From: Immundisolibacter cernigliae
GTDB taxonomy: Bacteria > Pseudomonadota > Gammaproteobacteria > Immundisolibacterales > Immundisolibacteraceae
Direction: 5' to 3'
Length of the DNA stretch: 64,000 nt
NCBI RefSeq assembly: GCF_001697225.1
Contig: NZ_CP014671.1
Location: 2,852,001 to 2,916,000, forward strand
The translations under genes were made by a program, and so were the position numbers. Positions 14,898 to 24,327 of the stretch are shown piece after piece. Position 1 is the first letter of the stretch. The number at the start of each line of letters is the position of its first letter. The notes below the pieces were generated by a model. That model was not told the origin of the DNA, ran no database searches, and worked only from the letters and a program-made list of their open reading frames with translations.

Positions 14898-17558
14898 GTG
14901 TCACTGGGCACCGCCTTGCTCAACCCGCAGGTTCTGGCCCGCATCGAGGGCCTGAACGATACGCAGGCGTTTGGCGACGACCTGCTGGCGGTCGGCTACC
15001 GGATTCTGTCCAGCCCGCAGTGCATGCAGGACATCGGACCGCTGTTCTCTCGCGCCTTCGCGCGCATGGGCGAGCGTTTTGCCGCGCGCCTGGAATCGCG
15101 TTTGCAGCAGGCCCTGGCCGGTGCGCAGGCATTGTTGACGCCGGTCACCCGGCAGGCGGACCAGCTGGCCAAAGACAGCGCCGGGGTGCGCAGCCCGCTG
15201 GAGGCGCTGGCGCTGGTCGAAGCGCTGCTGGATGCCGCGCTGGCGGCGGTCCGGAACCTGTCCGAAGCGGCGCTGCGCGACGTCGTGCGCCAGGTTCACG
15301 CGCTTGCGACCGGATCGCTCGGGCTGTCGCAGGACGCCCTCGCCAGCGAGTTGACGCAGGTGCTGGCCGATGTGCACGCCGGACTGCTGGAAGGCACCGC
15401 TGCGCTGGACCCGCAGACCGCCGCCACCCGCTACGCGCTGGTGGCGTTGCTGGGCCGCATAGAGGCCGAACTGCTGCCACAGCTGCCGCGTTTTGATCTG
15501 AGCCCGGACCGCATGGCGCAGGTCATCTACAAGGCCTTCGCCCGGACCGGCCTTGGCCAGCTGCGGACCGACCTGGCCTGCCTGGGTGACAAGCTCAAGG
15601 CTGCGCTGGGCGCCGTGCGCGGGCTGGCGCATGTGGCCGCCGGACAGCCATTCGGTGCGCACACGGTGGGTGCGGGCGAAGCGCACCCATCCGCTTCCGG
15701 CGACCAATACTGCTGGTACGCCTCGTGGCTGTATTCGAGCCAGAACCGTGGCGGCGGGGTCACGGCGCTGGCGATCGTGAACCAGTTGGTCGGCACGCTG
15801 CTGGGCACGCCGGACGGCTTTCCGAAAAACGAAGTCTGGTTGTCCGCCGACCGAACGCAGCTGATCCTGCGCCGGCCGCTGCAGGACGACCAGGTGCTGC
15901 ACACCTTCGAGGGCGGCAACGGCCGCTGGCAGGACGCCCCGCAGTTCGCGAGCACCGGCCCGGACAGTTACACCTTCGGGCCGTTTAACGCCGAGTTCAT
16001 GGAATTCTGGGCACAGTTGTCGGTGGCCCTGGGCAGCTTCGTCAAAAGCATTCTGCACACGGTGGCCCTGGCCACCAGCCCCAAGGAATACGCCGCCAAC
16101 ACGCCGCTTGCGGTGTGGAATCTGGCGCACTCGGTGGGAGCGAGTCTGGGTGGTGCGCCGCTGCTGTCCTTGATCACACGCGAAGCGGGCTTGGATGGCG
16201 GTTGGCAATGGCCTTTCACCGTACTCCCTTGGCTGGCGGTCGGAATCGGCTCGACCGAAGGCAAACACACGGCGGCTACCGGCGAGAATTGCCGGGCCCA
16301 GTGGGCGACGCTGTTCGCGGGCGATGTGCTGTCGACGCTCGGCATCAACGTCCTGCCTAGCGGCGTGGCAAACGCCATCCTGAGCGCGATGACGCTGCTG
16401 AACCAGAAAGGGCCCGGCAGCGCGCCGGATGGTGTGGACACGCGCCCGCGCAACCGCGAACACCTGGATCCGCTGGTCGGCGCCGCGGTGGCGGTTACGC
16501 TCAAGCTGGCTTTTTTTCCGCTGATTCCGCGTGAGGATTATTGCTATCCGTCGTTCGGGACCAACCCAAAGTTCTTTCTGTACTGGCTGCTGTCTGTGTT
16601 GATGGCCAGCGGAACCGGCATGCTGGCGACGCTGTTGTCGTGGGGTCTGGCTCGCACCGTGGAGCCGGCGCAGCTCGGCGCGCAGGCCGGATGGGCTGCG
16701 CTGCAGGCGGCGCTGAGCTTTCCGATCCAGTACTACCAGGAACTCGAAGGCGACACCGACGACGGAAAGTACAACCCGGGCCACGATTCGGAGGGCAAAC
16801 CGCTGGCGGTGGCAAGCCCGCCGTTCACCGGCTACCCGAAGCCCGACACCTCGCCTTATCGCTTGCCTTGGGAGCGCGGCGTGCCGCTGTACGTGAGCCA
16901 GGCCAATCAGGGCATGTTCAGCCACATGCGCCTGAACCCCGCCTCGCAGATTTACGCCTACGACTTCGCGCACGATTACGGCCAGGAAGTGCTCGCCGCG
17001 CGGCCGGGCACCGTGGTCGATTTCTACGACTGGGTGGACGACAACACCGAGCCCGGCCCCACCGAACAAGCCACTATCCGAATTCAATCCAACGCTGTGA
17101 TGGGCAATACCTGGCGCAGCGACAATCCGGGCTGGAATTTCATCATCGTGCGTCACGACGCGGTGGTGCCGGCGCACGATCAGGAGATTCTGGACGCCTC
17201 CATTCGCACGCTGTACCCGTGTACCTATGCCGTCTATGGCCACGGCAAGCAGGGCAGTGTCCGGGCCGCATTTGCCGCCCGCGGCGTGACCGATCCGAAG
17301 CTCATCATCGGCACCGAGGTCTTGCAGGGGCAGGTGCTGATGGGCGCCGACGACACCGGCTTTTCCTTCCACAGCCACGTTCACATGCACGTGCGTGGCG
17401 GTCCCGCCGGCCCCCCCGCGCCGCCGCCGTCGCCGGTGGCGCCGATTCCCGATGCCGACCTGTCGGTATTCACGTTCCCGTTCGTGTTCCGCGACATCCG
17501 CAGCGGCGTGCCCAGGTCCTTGACCTGGTACACCTCCGACAACGAGCGGGCCGGCTGA
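14898..17558 (+). CDS. large protein with C-terminal M23 metallopeptidase domain
   Basis: 886 residues from a GTG preceded by AGGAG. Residues 1-250 are helical and Ala/Leu rich like the tape-measure candidate. A middle region has two hydrophobic stretches (about 530-545 and 557-587). The C-terminal part (about 665-840) has the M23/LytM pattern: QIYAYDFAHDYGQEVLAARPG, then AVYGHGKQGSV, GTEVLQGQVLMG and SHVHMHV as the terminal His-x-His. M23 enzymes cleave peptidoglycan cross-bridges. In a tail block this could be a wall-penetrating enzyme carried at the tip or a delivered effector. A Pro-rich segment follows the domain. The ATG of the next gene overlaps the stop. Confidence 0.7.
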   Translation: MSLGTALLNPQVLARIEGLNDTQAFGDDLLAVGYRILSSPQCMQDIGPLFSRAFARMGERFAARLESRLQQALAGAQALLTPVTRQADQLAKDSAGVRSPLEALALVEALLDAALAAVRNLSEAALRDVVRQVHALATGSLGLSQDALASELTQVLADVHAGLLEGTAALDPQTAATRYALVALLGRIEAELLPQLPRFDLSPDRMAQVIYKAFARTGLGQLRTDLACLGDKLKAALGAVRGLAHVAAGQPFGAHTVGAGEAHPSASGDQYCWYASWLYSSQNRGGGVTALAIVNQLVGTLLGTPDGFPKNEVWLSADRTQLILRRPLQDDQVLHTFEGGNGRWQDAPQFASTGPDSYTFGPFNAEFMEFWAQLSVALGSFVKSILHTVALATSPKEYAANTPLAVWNLAHSVGASLGGAPLLSLITREAGLDGGWQWPFTVLPWLAVGIGSTEGKHTAATGENCRAQWATLFAGDVLSTLGINVLPSGVANAILSAMTLLNQKGPGSAPDGVDTRPRNREHLDPLVGAAVAVTLKLAFFPLIPREDYCYPSFGTNPKFFLYWLLSVLMASGTGMLATLLSWGLARTVEPAQLGAQAGWAALQAALSFPIQYYQELEGDTDDGKYNPGHDSEGKPLAVASPPFTGYPKPDTSPYRLPWERGVPLYVSQANQGMFSHMRLNPASQIYAYDFAHDYGQEVLAARPGTVVDFYDWVDDNTEPGPTEQATIRIQSNAVMGNTWRSDNPGWNFIIVRHDAVVPAHDQEILDASIRTLYPCTYAVYGHGKQGSVRAAFAARGVTDPKLIIGTEVLQGQVLMGADDTGFSFHSHVHMHVRGGPAGPPAPPPSPVAPIPDADLSVFTFPFVFRDIRSGVPRSLTWYTSDNERAG

Positions 17559-18625
17559 TGGACCTGCCCTTCCTGCCCGATGCCCCGGCCGCGCCGGGTT
17601 TCCGGCCGCGCTGCAAGGTGGGACCGCCGGCCCCGGCGGCGGGTGGCGGGGGGCTGCTCGACATGGCGCTCAGCCTGCTTTCGGCGCCCGCGCCGGACCC
17701 TTGGGCGGACCACCTGACAGACGTGGAAGTGCTGCTGGCGCCGGCCCCGGCGGTGAGCCACGCGCGCCTCACGCTCACCGACCGCGAAGGCGCGCCGGTG
17801 GTGGCGATCGGCGATTCGCTGCGCGTGGAACTGGGCGAGGAAGGCGCGCTCGGCGCGCTGCTCCAGGGCGAGGTACTGGCCATCGAGTCCCAGCCGGGCG
17901 AGCGGCGCGTGGTGGTGCTGGCGTCGGCCGCGATCAAGCTGGCGCGCCGGCGCGAGAACGCCGGCCATCAGGCGCGCACGCTGGCCGATCTGCTTAAAGG
18001 CTTTGCCGCGGCCGCGGGCCTGACCCCCGGCGCGCTCGAAACCGGCGCCAGCTATCCCTTCCTGGCGGTGGACGACCGGCGCAGCCTGTGGGAATGGTCG
18101 GCCGTGCTGGCCGCCCACAGTGGCCTGCTGGTGTGGGTGGACGGCGACGGCGCGCTGCGCTGCGCCAAGCCGGGCGGGCCGGCGGTGCAGACCGTCAGCC
18201 ACGGGCAGGATGTGCTGGCGCTCGAACACCGCGCCAGCGCACCGCCGCAGGGCCTGGTCACGCTGGTCGGCGAAGGCGCCGCCGGCAGCCAGGGCAGCGC
18301 GGCGTGGAGCTGGCTCGCCAAGGACCCGCAAGGCATCCAGGCGCAGGCCGGCAGTGGCGATCCGGCGCGCACCCACACCGACGGCACGCTGCGCTCCAGC
18401 GCGGCGGTCCGGGATGCCGCCGCCGCCCGGTCCGCCCAGGCCAGCGCGCGCGGTGCACGGGTGCGCCTGCACGTGCCCGGCGGTCCGGCGCTGATTCCCG
18501 GCGCCACGGTCACGGTCAAGGGCAGCCCCGGCGGCGCGGGCGATGGCGACTGGGTGATCGAAACCGCGCGCCACCGCTACGGCCGGGGTGGTTACGTGGC
18601 CCAGCTCGACGCGGTGGCGGCATGA
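17558..18625 (+). CDS. baseplate hub protein (gpD/gp27-like)
   Basis: 355-residue protein that starts at an ATG sharing its A with the previous TGA. It has the organisation of late-control gpD/hub proteins: an N-terminal beta domain with GDSLRVELGEEGALGALLQGEVLAIE, a helical segment (ARTLADLLKGFAAAAGL), a ERRVVVLASA strand, a DDRRSLWEWSAVLAAHSGLLVWVDGDGALRC segment split here for length, and a final barrel ending VIETARHRYGRGGYVAQL. The hub joins the tube to the spike as a trimer. Order hub-spike-PAAR supports the call. Confidence 0.8.
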   Translation: MDLPFLPDAPAAPGFRPRCKVGPPAPAAGGGGLLDMALSLLSAPAPDPWADHLTDVEVLLAPAPAVSHARLTLTDREGAPVVAIGDSLRVELGEEGALGALLQGEVLAIESQPGERRVVVLASAAIKLARRRENAGHQARTLADLLKGFAAAAGLTPGALETGASYPFLAVDDRRSLWEWSAVLAAHSGLLVWVDGDGALRCAKPGGPAVQTVSHGQDVLALEHRASAPPQGLVTLVGEGAAGSQGSAAWSWLAKDPQGIQAQAGSGDPARTHTDGTLRSSAAVRDAAAARSAQASARGARVRLHVPGGPALIPGATVTVKGSPGGAGDGDWVIETARHRYGRGGYVAQLDAVAA

Positions 18626-19236
18626 GCACGGCGCTGTACGACACGCTGCGCGCGCTGATCCGCGAGGAACTGGGCGCCCAGCGCAACTCCGAACTGGGCA
18701 CGGTGCAGGCGGTGGCGCCGGCCGACCCGGGCAACTACGCCGCCACCGTGGCGCTGCCGGGCAGCGATCTTGTGCTCGACGCGGTGCCGCTGCTCACCAC
18801 GCGCAAGGGCGTGGCGAGCGTGCCGGATGTCGGCGACCTGGTGCTGGTGAGCTTCGTCGGTGGCGACCTCAATCGCCCGGTGATCCTGGGCACGCTCTAC
18901 AACGACGAGGACCGCCCGCCGCCGAACGCCGCCGGGCAGTTCGTGATTCATCTGCCCGGTGGCGAAAGCGAAAGCAAGGCGCTGCGCCTGGAACTGCACG
19001 AGGCCGACCCCCAGCGCGCGGTGCTCAAGGTCGGCGATGCCTGCACGCTGACCGTGCAGGACGACGACCCGGTGGTGACGGTAGACGTGGGCGGCCAGGC
19101 AGCCATCGAGATCAGCCGGGCCGGCAATGTTTCGATTTCGGGCGGCGGCAACCTCACGCTCAAGGGCTCCGGCAACGTCACGCTGGAAGCCGGCGGCACC
19201 CTCGCGCTCAAGGGCGCCGTGATCAACCTCAACTAG
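18622..19236 (+). CDS. baseplate spike protein (gpV/gp5-like, VgrG-type)
   Basis: 204-residue protein with an N-terminal OB-fold (about 20-100: GTVQAVAPADPGNYAATVAL, VGDLVLVSFVGGDLNRPVIL, GTLYNDEDRPP) and a C-terminal beta-helix with Gly/Asn/Thr-rich turns (GNVSISGGGNLTLKGSGNVT). Such proteins trimerise into the needle under the tube. The gene overlaps the hub gene by 4 bp (ATGA) and is followed by the PAAR gene. The short helix and absence of an extension argue that it carries no fused effector. Confidence 0.88.
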   Translation: MSTALYDTLRALIREELGAQRNSELGTVQAVAPADPGNYAATVALPGSDLVLDAVPLLTTRKGVASVPDVGDLVLVSFVGGDLNRPVILGTLYNDEDRPPPNAAGQFVIHLPGGESESKALRLELHEADPQRAVLKVGDACTLTVQDDDPVVTVDVGGQAAIEISRAGNVSISGGGNLTLKGSGNVTLEAGGTLALKGAVINLN

Positions 19237-19245
19237 GCACCGGAT

Positions 19246-19638
19246 ATGGGCATGCCAGCGGCCAAACAGGGAGACCGGGTGATCGCCACCGACATCCACA
19301 TCCAGCAGGTGCCAAGCCCCGGCGGGCCGGTGCCCACGCCCCTGCCCAGTCCGTTTACCGGCATGCTCGACGGTGGCCTGTCCACGGACGTGAACATCGA
19401 GGGCAAGCCGGCGGCCGTGATGGGCTCCACCGCCACCAACACGCCCGCGCACGTGCCAACGGCCGGTCCGTTCCAGAAACCGCCGGCCAACAAGGCGACG
19501 ATCATCGCCGGGTCGGCCACGGTGATGGTGAACGGCAAGCCCCTGGCGCGCCACGGCGACGCCGCGCTCACCTGCAACGATCCGGCCGACCTGCCGGCCG
19601 GCACGGTGGTCGCGGTCGGCACGGTCATGGCGGGCTGA
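19246..19638 (+). CDS. PAAR-domain spike tip
   Basis: 130-residue PAAR-like protein that would cap and sharpen the spike. Features include MGMPAAKQGDRVIATD at the start, several Gly/Pro turns, NIEGKPAAVMGS and IIAGSATVMVNGKPLARHGD near the C-terminus, and a terminal cysteine and histidines that could bind metal. It has no effector extension. It lies 9 bp after the spike gene and 3 bp before the gp25 gene. Confidence 0.88.
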   Translation: MGMPAAKQGDRVIATDIHIQQVPSPGGPVPTPLPSPFTGMLDGGLSTDVNIEGKPAAVMGSTATNTPAHVPTAGPFQKPPANKATIIAGSATVMVNGKPLARHGDAALTCNDPADLPAGTVVAVGTVMAG

Positions 19639-19641
19639 GCC

Positions 19642-20115
19642 ATGCCGGTGCAGGAAAAACCCACCGCCCAGCTGCTGCGCGATCTCGCGCTGCACGCCAT
19701 CCACCGCGAGCTGCGCCCGGTGTACCGCCCCACCGAGAAGCTGGACGCCGGCCCCGGTGGACGCGGCCGGCAGTGGGATTTTGTGGTGCGCGAGGGTCTT
19801 GAGAACCTGGCGCAGGCCATCATCCTGCGCGTGCTCACCCCGCGCGGCGAACTGGCCGCCCTGGGCCATCCGGACTACGGCTCGCGCGTGCACGAACTGA
19901 TCGGCACCGGCAACACCGCCACCACGCGCGCGCTGCTGCGCTTGCACCTGCTCGATGCGCTGGGCCGCGAGCCGCGCATCGGCAAGATCCGCACGCTGGA
20001 CATCATCCGCACGCCGGGCCAGCGCTCCAGCGTGGACGTGCGCCTGGAGGTATTGCCCGCCGGGGCCGCGCAGGTGCTGGTCGTGGGCCCCTTCTCGCTC
20101 GATCTCGGCCCTTGA
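19642..20115 (+). CDS. gp25/gpW-like baseplate wedge protein
   Basis: 157-residue baseplate protein. The core GLENLAQAIILRVLTPRGELAALGHPDYGSRVHELIG matches the gp25/gpW fold, in which LTPRGE and the DYGS turn are characteristic (quoted here as short pieces). It helps attach the sheath to the baseplate in phages, pyocins and type VI systems. It carries an N-terminal extension of about 45 residues before the core. Confidence 0.88.
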   Translation: MPVQEKPTAQLLRDLALHAIHRELRPVYRPTEKLDAGPGGRGRQWDFVVREGLENLAQAIILRVLTPRGELAALGHPDYGSRVHELIGTGNTATTRALLRLHLLDALGREPRIGKIRTLDIIRTPGQRSSVDVRLEVLPAGAAQVLVVGPFSLDLGP

Positions 20116-20133
20116 GGCCATAAGGACACGGCC

Positions 20134-21879
20134 ATGAGCTTTCGCCGCAAAACCTACCCGGAAGTCTCCGAGCAATTGCTGACCACGCTGCTGGGCGGCG
20201 TGGCGGGCGAGGCGCATCCCTACCCGCCGCCCGGCGGGCGCGGCCCGGCGCGTTACGCGCTGCTGGCCGGCCCGGCGGCGGAAATCACCTCCGTGTATGG
20301 TCTCGCCGGTGGGGTTTCGCAGGCCTTTGCGCGCGGCGCGGACTACGCGCTGTCTGGCGACGGCGCGGCGCTGGAATGGAAAGACAGCGCCCGCCCGGAC
20401 CCCGGCTCGGTGTTCGAGGTGAACTACCTGCGCCGCGGCCAGAGCCCGCGCGTGAATGATCTGTACCCAGGTTCCGTAGTGCGCACGCTGCTGGAAGCCG
20501 TGGCGCTGGAAACCGCCGGCCTGTACGCGCAGATGCAGGCGGTGTACGACGCCGGCTTCATCGCCACGGCCACCGGCAGCGCGCTCGATCACGTGGTCGC
20601 GCTGCTGGGCATCGAGCGCATCGTCGCCGGGCGCAACAGCACCACGCTGGAGTTCCGCCGCCTGCCCACCACGCGCGGCGAAATCGCCATCGTGGCCGGC
20701 ACGCGCGTACTCACCGCCGATGGCGCCATCGAGTACGAAACCCTCGACGAACTGATCCTGGCCGACGGCCAGCCCTCCGGGCGGGTGGCGGCGCGCGATC
20801 TGGTGGCCGACAACGACGGCGTGCCGGCCGGTGCGCTGACGCTGCTGGCCAAACCCATCGCCGGCATCGAGGGCGTGAGCAATCCGGCGCCCAGTTCCCG
20901 CCTGGACCAGGACGAGACCGACGCCGAACTGCGGCTGCGCGCGCGCAGCTTTCTGGCCGGTGCCGAGCGCGGCACGCCCGGCGCCATCGTCGCCGCCATC
21001 GCCCGCCAGGGCCTGCGCGGCGAGGTCAGCGAGCCGGGCCCGGGCCGCATCGCGGTGCTGATTCACGACGCCGCCATCACGCCGCAGCAGCAGGCGCGCC
21101 TGGAGTTCGAGGTGGATCAGGCGCGCCCGGCCGGCGTGGCGGTGGAATGGAATTACGGTCCCGCGCCGGTGCCGGTGGACCTGGAACTGCGCCTGGTCAC
21201 GGCGCCGGGCCTGATCGAGGCGGACCTCAAGCGCATCCAGGCCGAGGTGCGCGGCCGCGTCGAGGACTACTTCGCGCGCCTGCCGCTGAAATCGTCCGGC
21301 AGCGTGGCCAAGCTCACCGGGCTGGCGCTGGGGGTGGCCGGTACGGAAGACCTGTCATTCGTCGCCGCCACGGCCGGCGGGGCCAACGTGCTGGACATGG
21401 CCGGCGGCAAGCTGAACCTCGAAGGCATGGTCACGCAGCTGGGCGCGCTCACGCTGGTGGACAACGCCCTGCCCACGCAGCTGCACCTCACCGTGCGTTA
21501 CCCCAACAACGCCGGCATTCCGGACCGGGCCACGATCCAGACCGCGCTGGAACAGGCCGCCGCCTACATCAACACGCTCACCACCGCCCAACCGCCGGCC
21601 GCCGAGCCGCTGCGCACGCTCACCTTCGGGCGCATGGCGCGCGCCTTGCCGCTGCCCGGCCTGCCCGCCGCCACGCTCGCGGAAGTGGACGCCGGCCCCG
21701 GACCCTTGCCAACGGCGGCGGACTACGCGCCCTACACGGTGCAATTCGCCTACACCCGCGCCAGCGGCCTGAGCCTGGTGCAGGACTCCGAAGCCGCCCC
21801 CACGCTCACGCTCGCTGCCGGTGAACGCCTGGCCGTGGCCAGCGTAAACGTGCTGGTCAAGCCCAAGGCCGGCCCATGA
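20134..21879 (+). CDS. gpJ-like baseplate assembly protein
   Basis: 581-residue protein of the baseplate J type. Typical features are the N-terminal helical part with RVNDLYPGSVVRTLLEAVA and ETAGLYAQMQ, the central beta domain with RNSTTLEFRRLP, GTRVLTADGAIEYET and GIEGVSNPAP, then DAELRLRARSFLAGAERGTP. It is longer than P2 gpJ (about 300) but in the range of T4 gp6 relatives. Together with gp25 and the gpI-like protein it would form the wedge ring. A GGA-type ribosome site precedes the ATG and the stop overlaps the next ATG. Confidence 0.85.
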   Translation: MSFRRKTYPEVSEQLLTTLLGGVAGEAHPYPPPGGRGPARYALLAGPAAEITSVYGLAGGVSQAFARGADYALSGDGAALEWKDSARPDPGSVFEVNYLRRGQSPRVNDLYPGSVVRTLLEAVALETAGLYAQMQAVYDAGFIATATGSALDHVVALLGIERIVAGRNSTTLEFRRLPTTRGEIAIVAGTRVLTADGAIEYETLDELILADGQPSGRVAARDLVADNDGVPAGALTLLAKPIAGIEGVSNPAPSSRLDQDETDAELRLRARSFLAGAERGTPGAIVAAIARQGLRGEVSEPGPGRIAVLIHDAAITPQQQARLEFEVDQARPAGVAVEWNYGPAPVPVDLELRLVTAPGLIEADLKRIQAEVRGRVEDYFARLPLKSSGSVAKLTGLALGVAGTEDLSFVAATAGGANVLDMAGGKLNLEGMVTQLGALTLVDNALPTQLHLTVRYPNNAGIPDRATIQTALEQAAAYINTLTTAQPPAAEPLRTLTFGRMARALPLPGLPAATLAEVDAGPGPLPTAADYAPYTVQFAYTRASGLSLVQDSEAAPTLTLAAGERLAVASVNVLVKPKAGP

Positions 21880-24317
21880 GCGGCGCCGAGCAACTCGCCG
21901 GCCGGCTGCCCTCGCTGTGGCGCCCGGAAGCGGGCGAGGACAGCCTGATCGCGCGTCTGGTGGCGGCGGTCGGCGCCCAGCTCGACGACGCCGGCGCGCA
22001 CGCCCAGCACGTGTTGCGCGCGCACTTTGCAGACAGCGCGGACGCGGCACTCACCGACACGCACTACCAGCGCGACCGCGCCGCGCGCGGCCTGCCGCCG
22101 GCCAACGTGCGCGCGCCCAAGGACCAGCGCGAACTGCTGACCTATCCCTACGTCACCGACCTGGCGCGTCTGGCCGCGCTGCTGGACCTGCCGCCGTGGA
22201 CCGAGCCGGCGAGCCTTGCCGAGACCGTGGAGGAATACCGCGAGCGCATCGCCGACGTGCTGGATGCCTACCGTCTGGGCCTGACCACGCGCGCCGCCAT
22301 CGCCGCGCTGGTGGAAGCCGCCTTGCCGGAAGACATGGCCGCGCCGGTCGCCGCGCGGCTGTGGCCGTTCCTGATCGAGGAACCGGCCGGCCTCGCGCGC
22401 CGGCGCGACACCATCGCCGTGCCGCAGGCCGGTGACCTGATTCCCCCGCTGTGGCGCTGGAACCCCAAGAACGCCAGCGGCGCGCCCACGGTGGTGCTGT
22501 CGGGCGTACCGGCGCAGGACGGCGCGAGCACCGCCACCACCGACCCGCTCATCGAACGCTACACGCCGGGCAGCACGCCGGTCGGGCTGGGTCTGGCGGT
22601 GCGCGGCACGCTGGCGCCGGGTACGTCGGTGCGTCTGACGCCGGTGTGGCGCAGCGCGCTGGTGCGGGACGGGCAATTGCAGCTCAGCGCCGCGCCGGAC
22701 GGCACTGCCGATGCGGCCGGCAACGGTCCGTGGGCCGCGCTGCCCGGTCTGCCCGCCGGTGCCGTGCGCGCGCTGGCCACCGCGCCAGACGGCACGCTGT
22801 GGGCGATGGTGGAAAACGCTGGCGCGTTTGCGCTGCTGCGCCACGACGGCAACACCGCGACCACAGTGGACACCGGCGCACCCGGCGGCGTCTGGCACGG
22901 CCTGGCGGTGTGCGGCGCGGCGGTGTATCTGGCCACCGACGCCGGGCTGCACCGCTGCCCGCTGTGGCCGGACGAAGGCGCCGGCTTTGCGCTGGCGCCG
23001 GTGCCGGCGGTGCCGGAAGCCGTGCAGGCCCTGTACGTGCTGCCGGACGGCACGCTCGGCTGTGCCGGGGCGGATGGCCTGGCGCTGCTCGACCCGGCCG
23101 ATGCCCTGGTCACCCGCCTGCTGCCGGGCGTGGGCCTGCACGCCGCCTTGCACCAGCGCGGGCGCTGGTATCTCGCCACCGCCGAGGCGCTGCTGCGGGT
23201 GTCGGGCACGCAGCTGTACCGCTACGCCAGCGAGGCCGTCAGCGAGGACCAGCCGGACTGGGAAGTGATCGAAACCGCTGCCGCCGCCACCGCGCAAAGC
23301 CCGCTGCCGGGTGTGCGCGCGCTGGCCGCCACGGCGGACGGCTGGCTGTGGCTGGGCACCACGGCGGGCCTTGCCCGCTGGGGCGTGGCCGGGGAGCGTT
23401 TCGACGCCGCCCAGCGGGCGGCGGACGGGCGTTCCACCCGTCTGCATGCGTATCCGGACCTTGGCACCGGCCCGGTGCAGGATCTTTCCGTGGACCATCG
23501 GGGCGTGCTGTTCGTGGCCGGCGCGAGCGGGCTTTTGCGCTGCACCGGGCGCGATCTGGCGCAGATGGATTTCAGCCAGAACCTTTGGCTGGCGCTCGGC
23601 CGGGCCGGCGCGGAGTACCCGGACGAGATCACCGAACGCCCGCGCGCGCATTACCGCTGGAACCGCGCCGACGCGCAGTGGGAACGCTTCGACGTACGTC
23701 GCGGCCGCTTTACGCGTGCCGCCGATGCGGTGCGCACCGCGGTGAGTAATGCCTGCGCCGCCTGGCTGGAACTGCCCGGCGTGTACGCCGAAACCGGCAC
23801 CGACGACGGCACCGCGTTCACCCCCACCGGCGCGCTGGCGGCGGCGGACCTGATCGTGCGCGTCAAGCCAGACGAGACGCGCATTGTCGAAGGCGGCCTG
23901 GCGTGCCTGCCGGCACACCGGCCCGGCGCGGCGTGGCGTTATCTGCAACTGGAACCCGCGCCGCTGACCGTGCCGGAAGGCCGGCCGTGGTGGAGCTGCG
24001 AGGGCCGGCTGTTTCCACCGCCCCAGCGCAGCGCGCCCTGGCCCGGGCACTTTCGCAACCTGGGCAGCCCGTTTCTCGGCGACGGCCGCTACGAGGCCGC
24101 CGTGTGGAGTTATCTGCCCTCGGCCCGCGTGGCGCTGGAATGGCCCGTCGCGCCGGCCATCGGCGTGCGCGTGCACCTGCTGCGCCGGCGGCCGGATGAG
24201 CTGATTGCCGATGCCCTGACCGCGCGGGTGTGGCAGCTGATCTCGCGCGCGCGCGCCGCCGGCGTGCCGCTGGCGCTGGCCGTCGACGGCCACACCGTGT
24301 TTGAGAGTTCACCGTGA
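21876..24317 (+). CDS. gpI-like baseplate protein with inserted beta-propeller
   Basis: 813-residue protein. Residues about 1-190 resemble phage tail protein I (LPSLWRPEAGEDSLIARL, then RERIADVLDAYRLGLTTRAAI). Between about 270 and 560 there are at least six propeller-like repeats of the form PDGTLWAMV, GAAVYLATDAGLHR, PDGTLGCAGADGLALL, GRWYLATAEALLRV, DGWLWLGTTAGLARW and RGVLFVAGASGLLR. The C-terminal 230 residues end LTARVWQLISRARAAGVPLA, again gpI-like. The propeller appears to be inserted into a wedge protein and might bind a fibre or a cell-surface ligand. The insertion call is inference from repeats. Confidence 0.7.
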   Translation: MSGAEQLAGRLPSLWRPEAGEDSLIARLVAAVGAQLDDAGAHAQHVLRAHFADSADAALTDTHYQRDRAARGLPPANVRAPKDQRELLTYPYVTDLARLAALLDLPPWTEPASLAETVEEYRERIADVLDAYRLGLTTRAAIAALVEAALPEDMAAPVAARLWPFLIEEPAGLARRRDTIAVPQAGDLIPPLWRWNPKNASGAPTVVLSGVPAQDGASTATTDPLIERYTPGSTPVGLGLAVRGTLAPGTSVRLTPVWRSALVRDGQLQLSAAPDGTADAAGNGPWAALPGLPAGAVRALATAPDGTLWAMVENAGAFALLRHDGNTATTVDTGAPGGVWHGLAVCGAAVYLATDAGLHRCPLWPDEGAGFALAPVPAVPEAVQALYVLPDGTLGCAGADGLALLDPADALVTRLLPGVGLHAALHQRGRWYLATAEALLRVSGTQLYRYASEAVSEDQPDWEVIETAAAATAQSPLPGVRALAATADGWLWLGTTAGLARWGVAGERFDAAQRAADGRSTRLHAYPDLGTGPVQDLSVDHRGVLFVAGASGLLRCTGRDLAQMDFSQNLWLALGRAGAEYPDEITERPRAHYRWNRADAQWERFDVRRGRFTRAADAVRTAVSNACAAWLELPGVYAETGTDDGTAFTPTGALAAADLIVRVKPDETRIVEGGLACLPAHRPGAAWRYLQLEPAPLTVPEGRPWWSCEGRLFPPPQRSAPWPGHFRNLGSPFLGDGRYEAAVWSYLPSARVALEWPVAPAIGVRVHLLRRRPDELIADALTARVWQLISRARAAGVPLALAVDGHTVFESSP

Positions 24318-24327
24318 GGATTCCGTC

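Noticed and set aside
14901-17390. 829-codon antisense open frame
   Set aside because: Antisense to the M23 gene, Arg/Gly/His-rich composition typical of GC-rich shadow frames.
21750-24293. 847-codon antisense open frame
   Set aside because: Antisense shadow of gpJ/gpI genes with no domain content.
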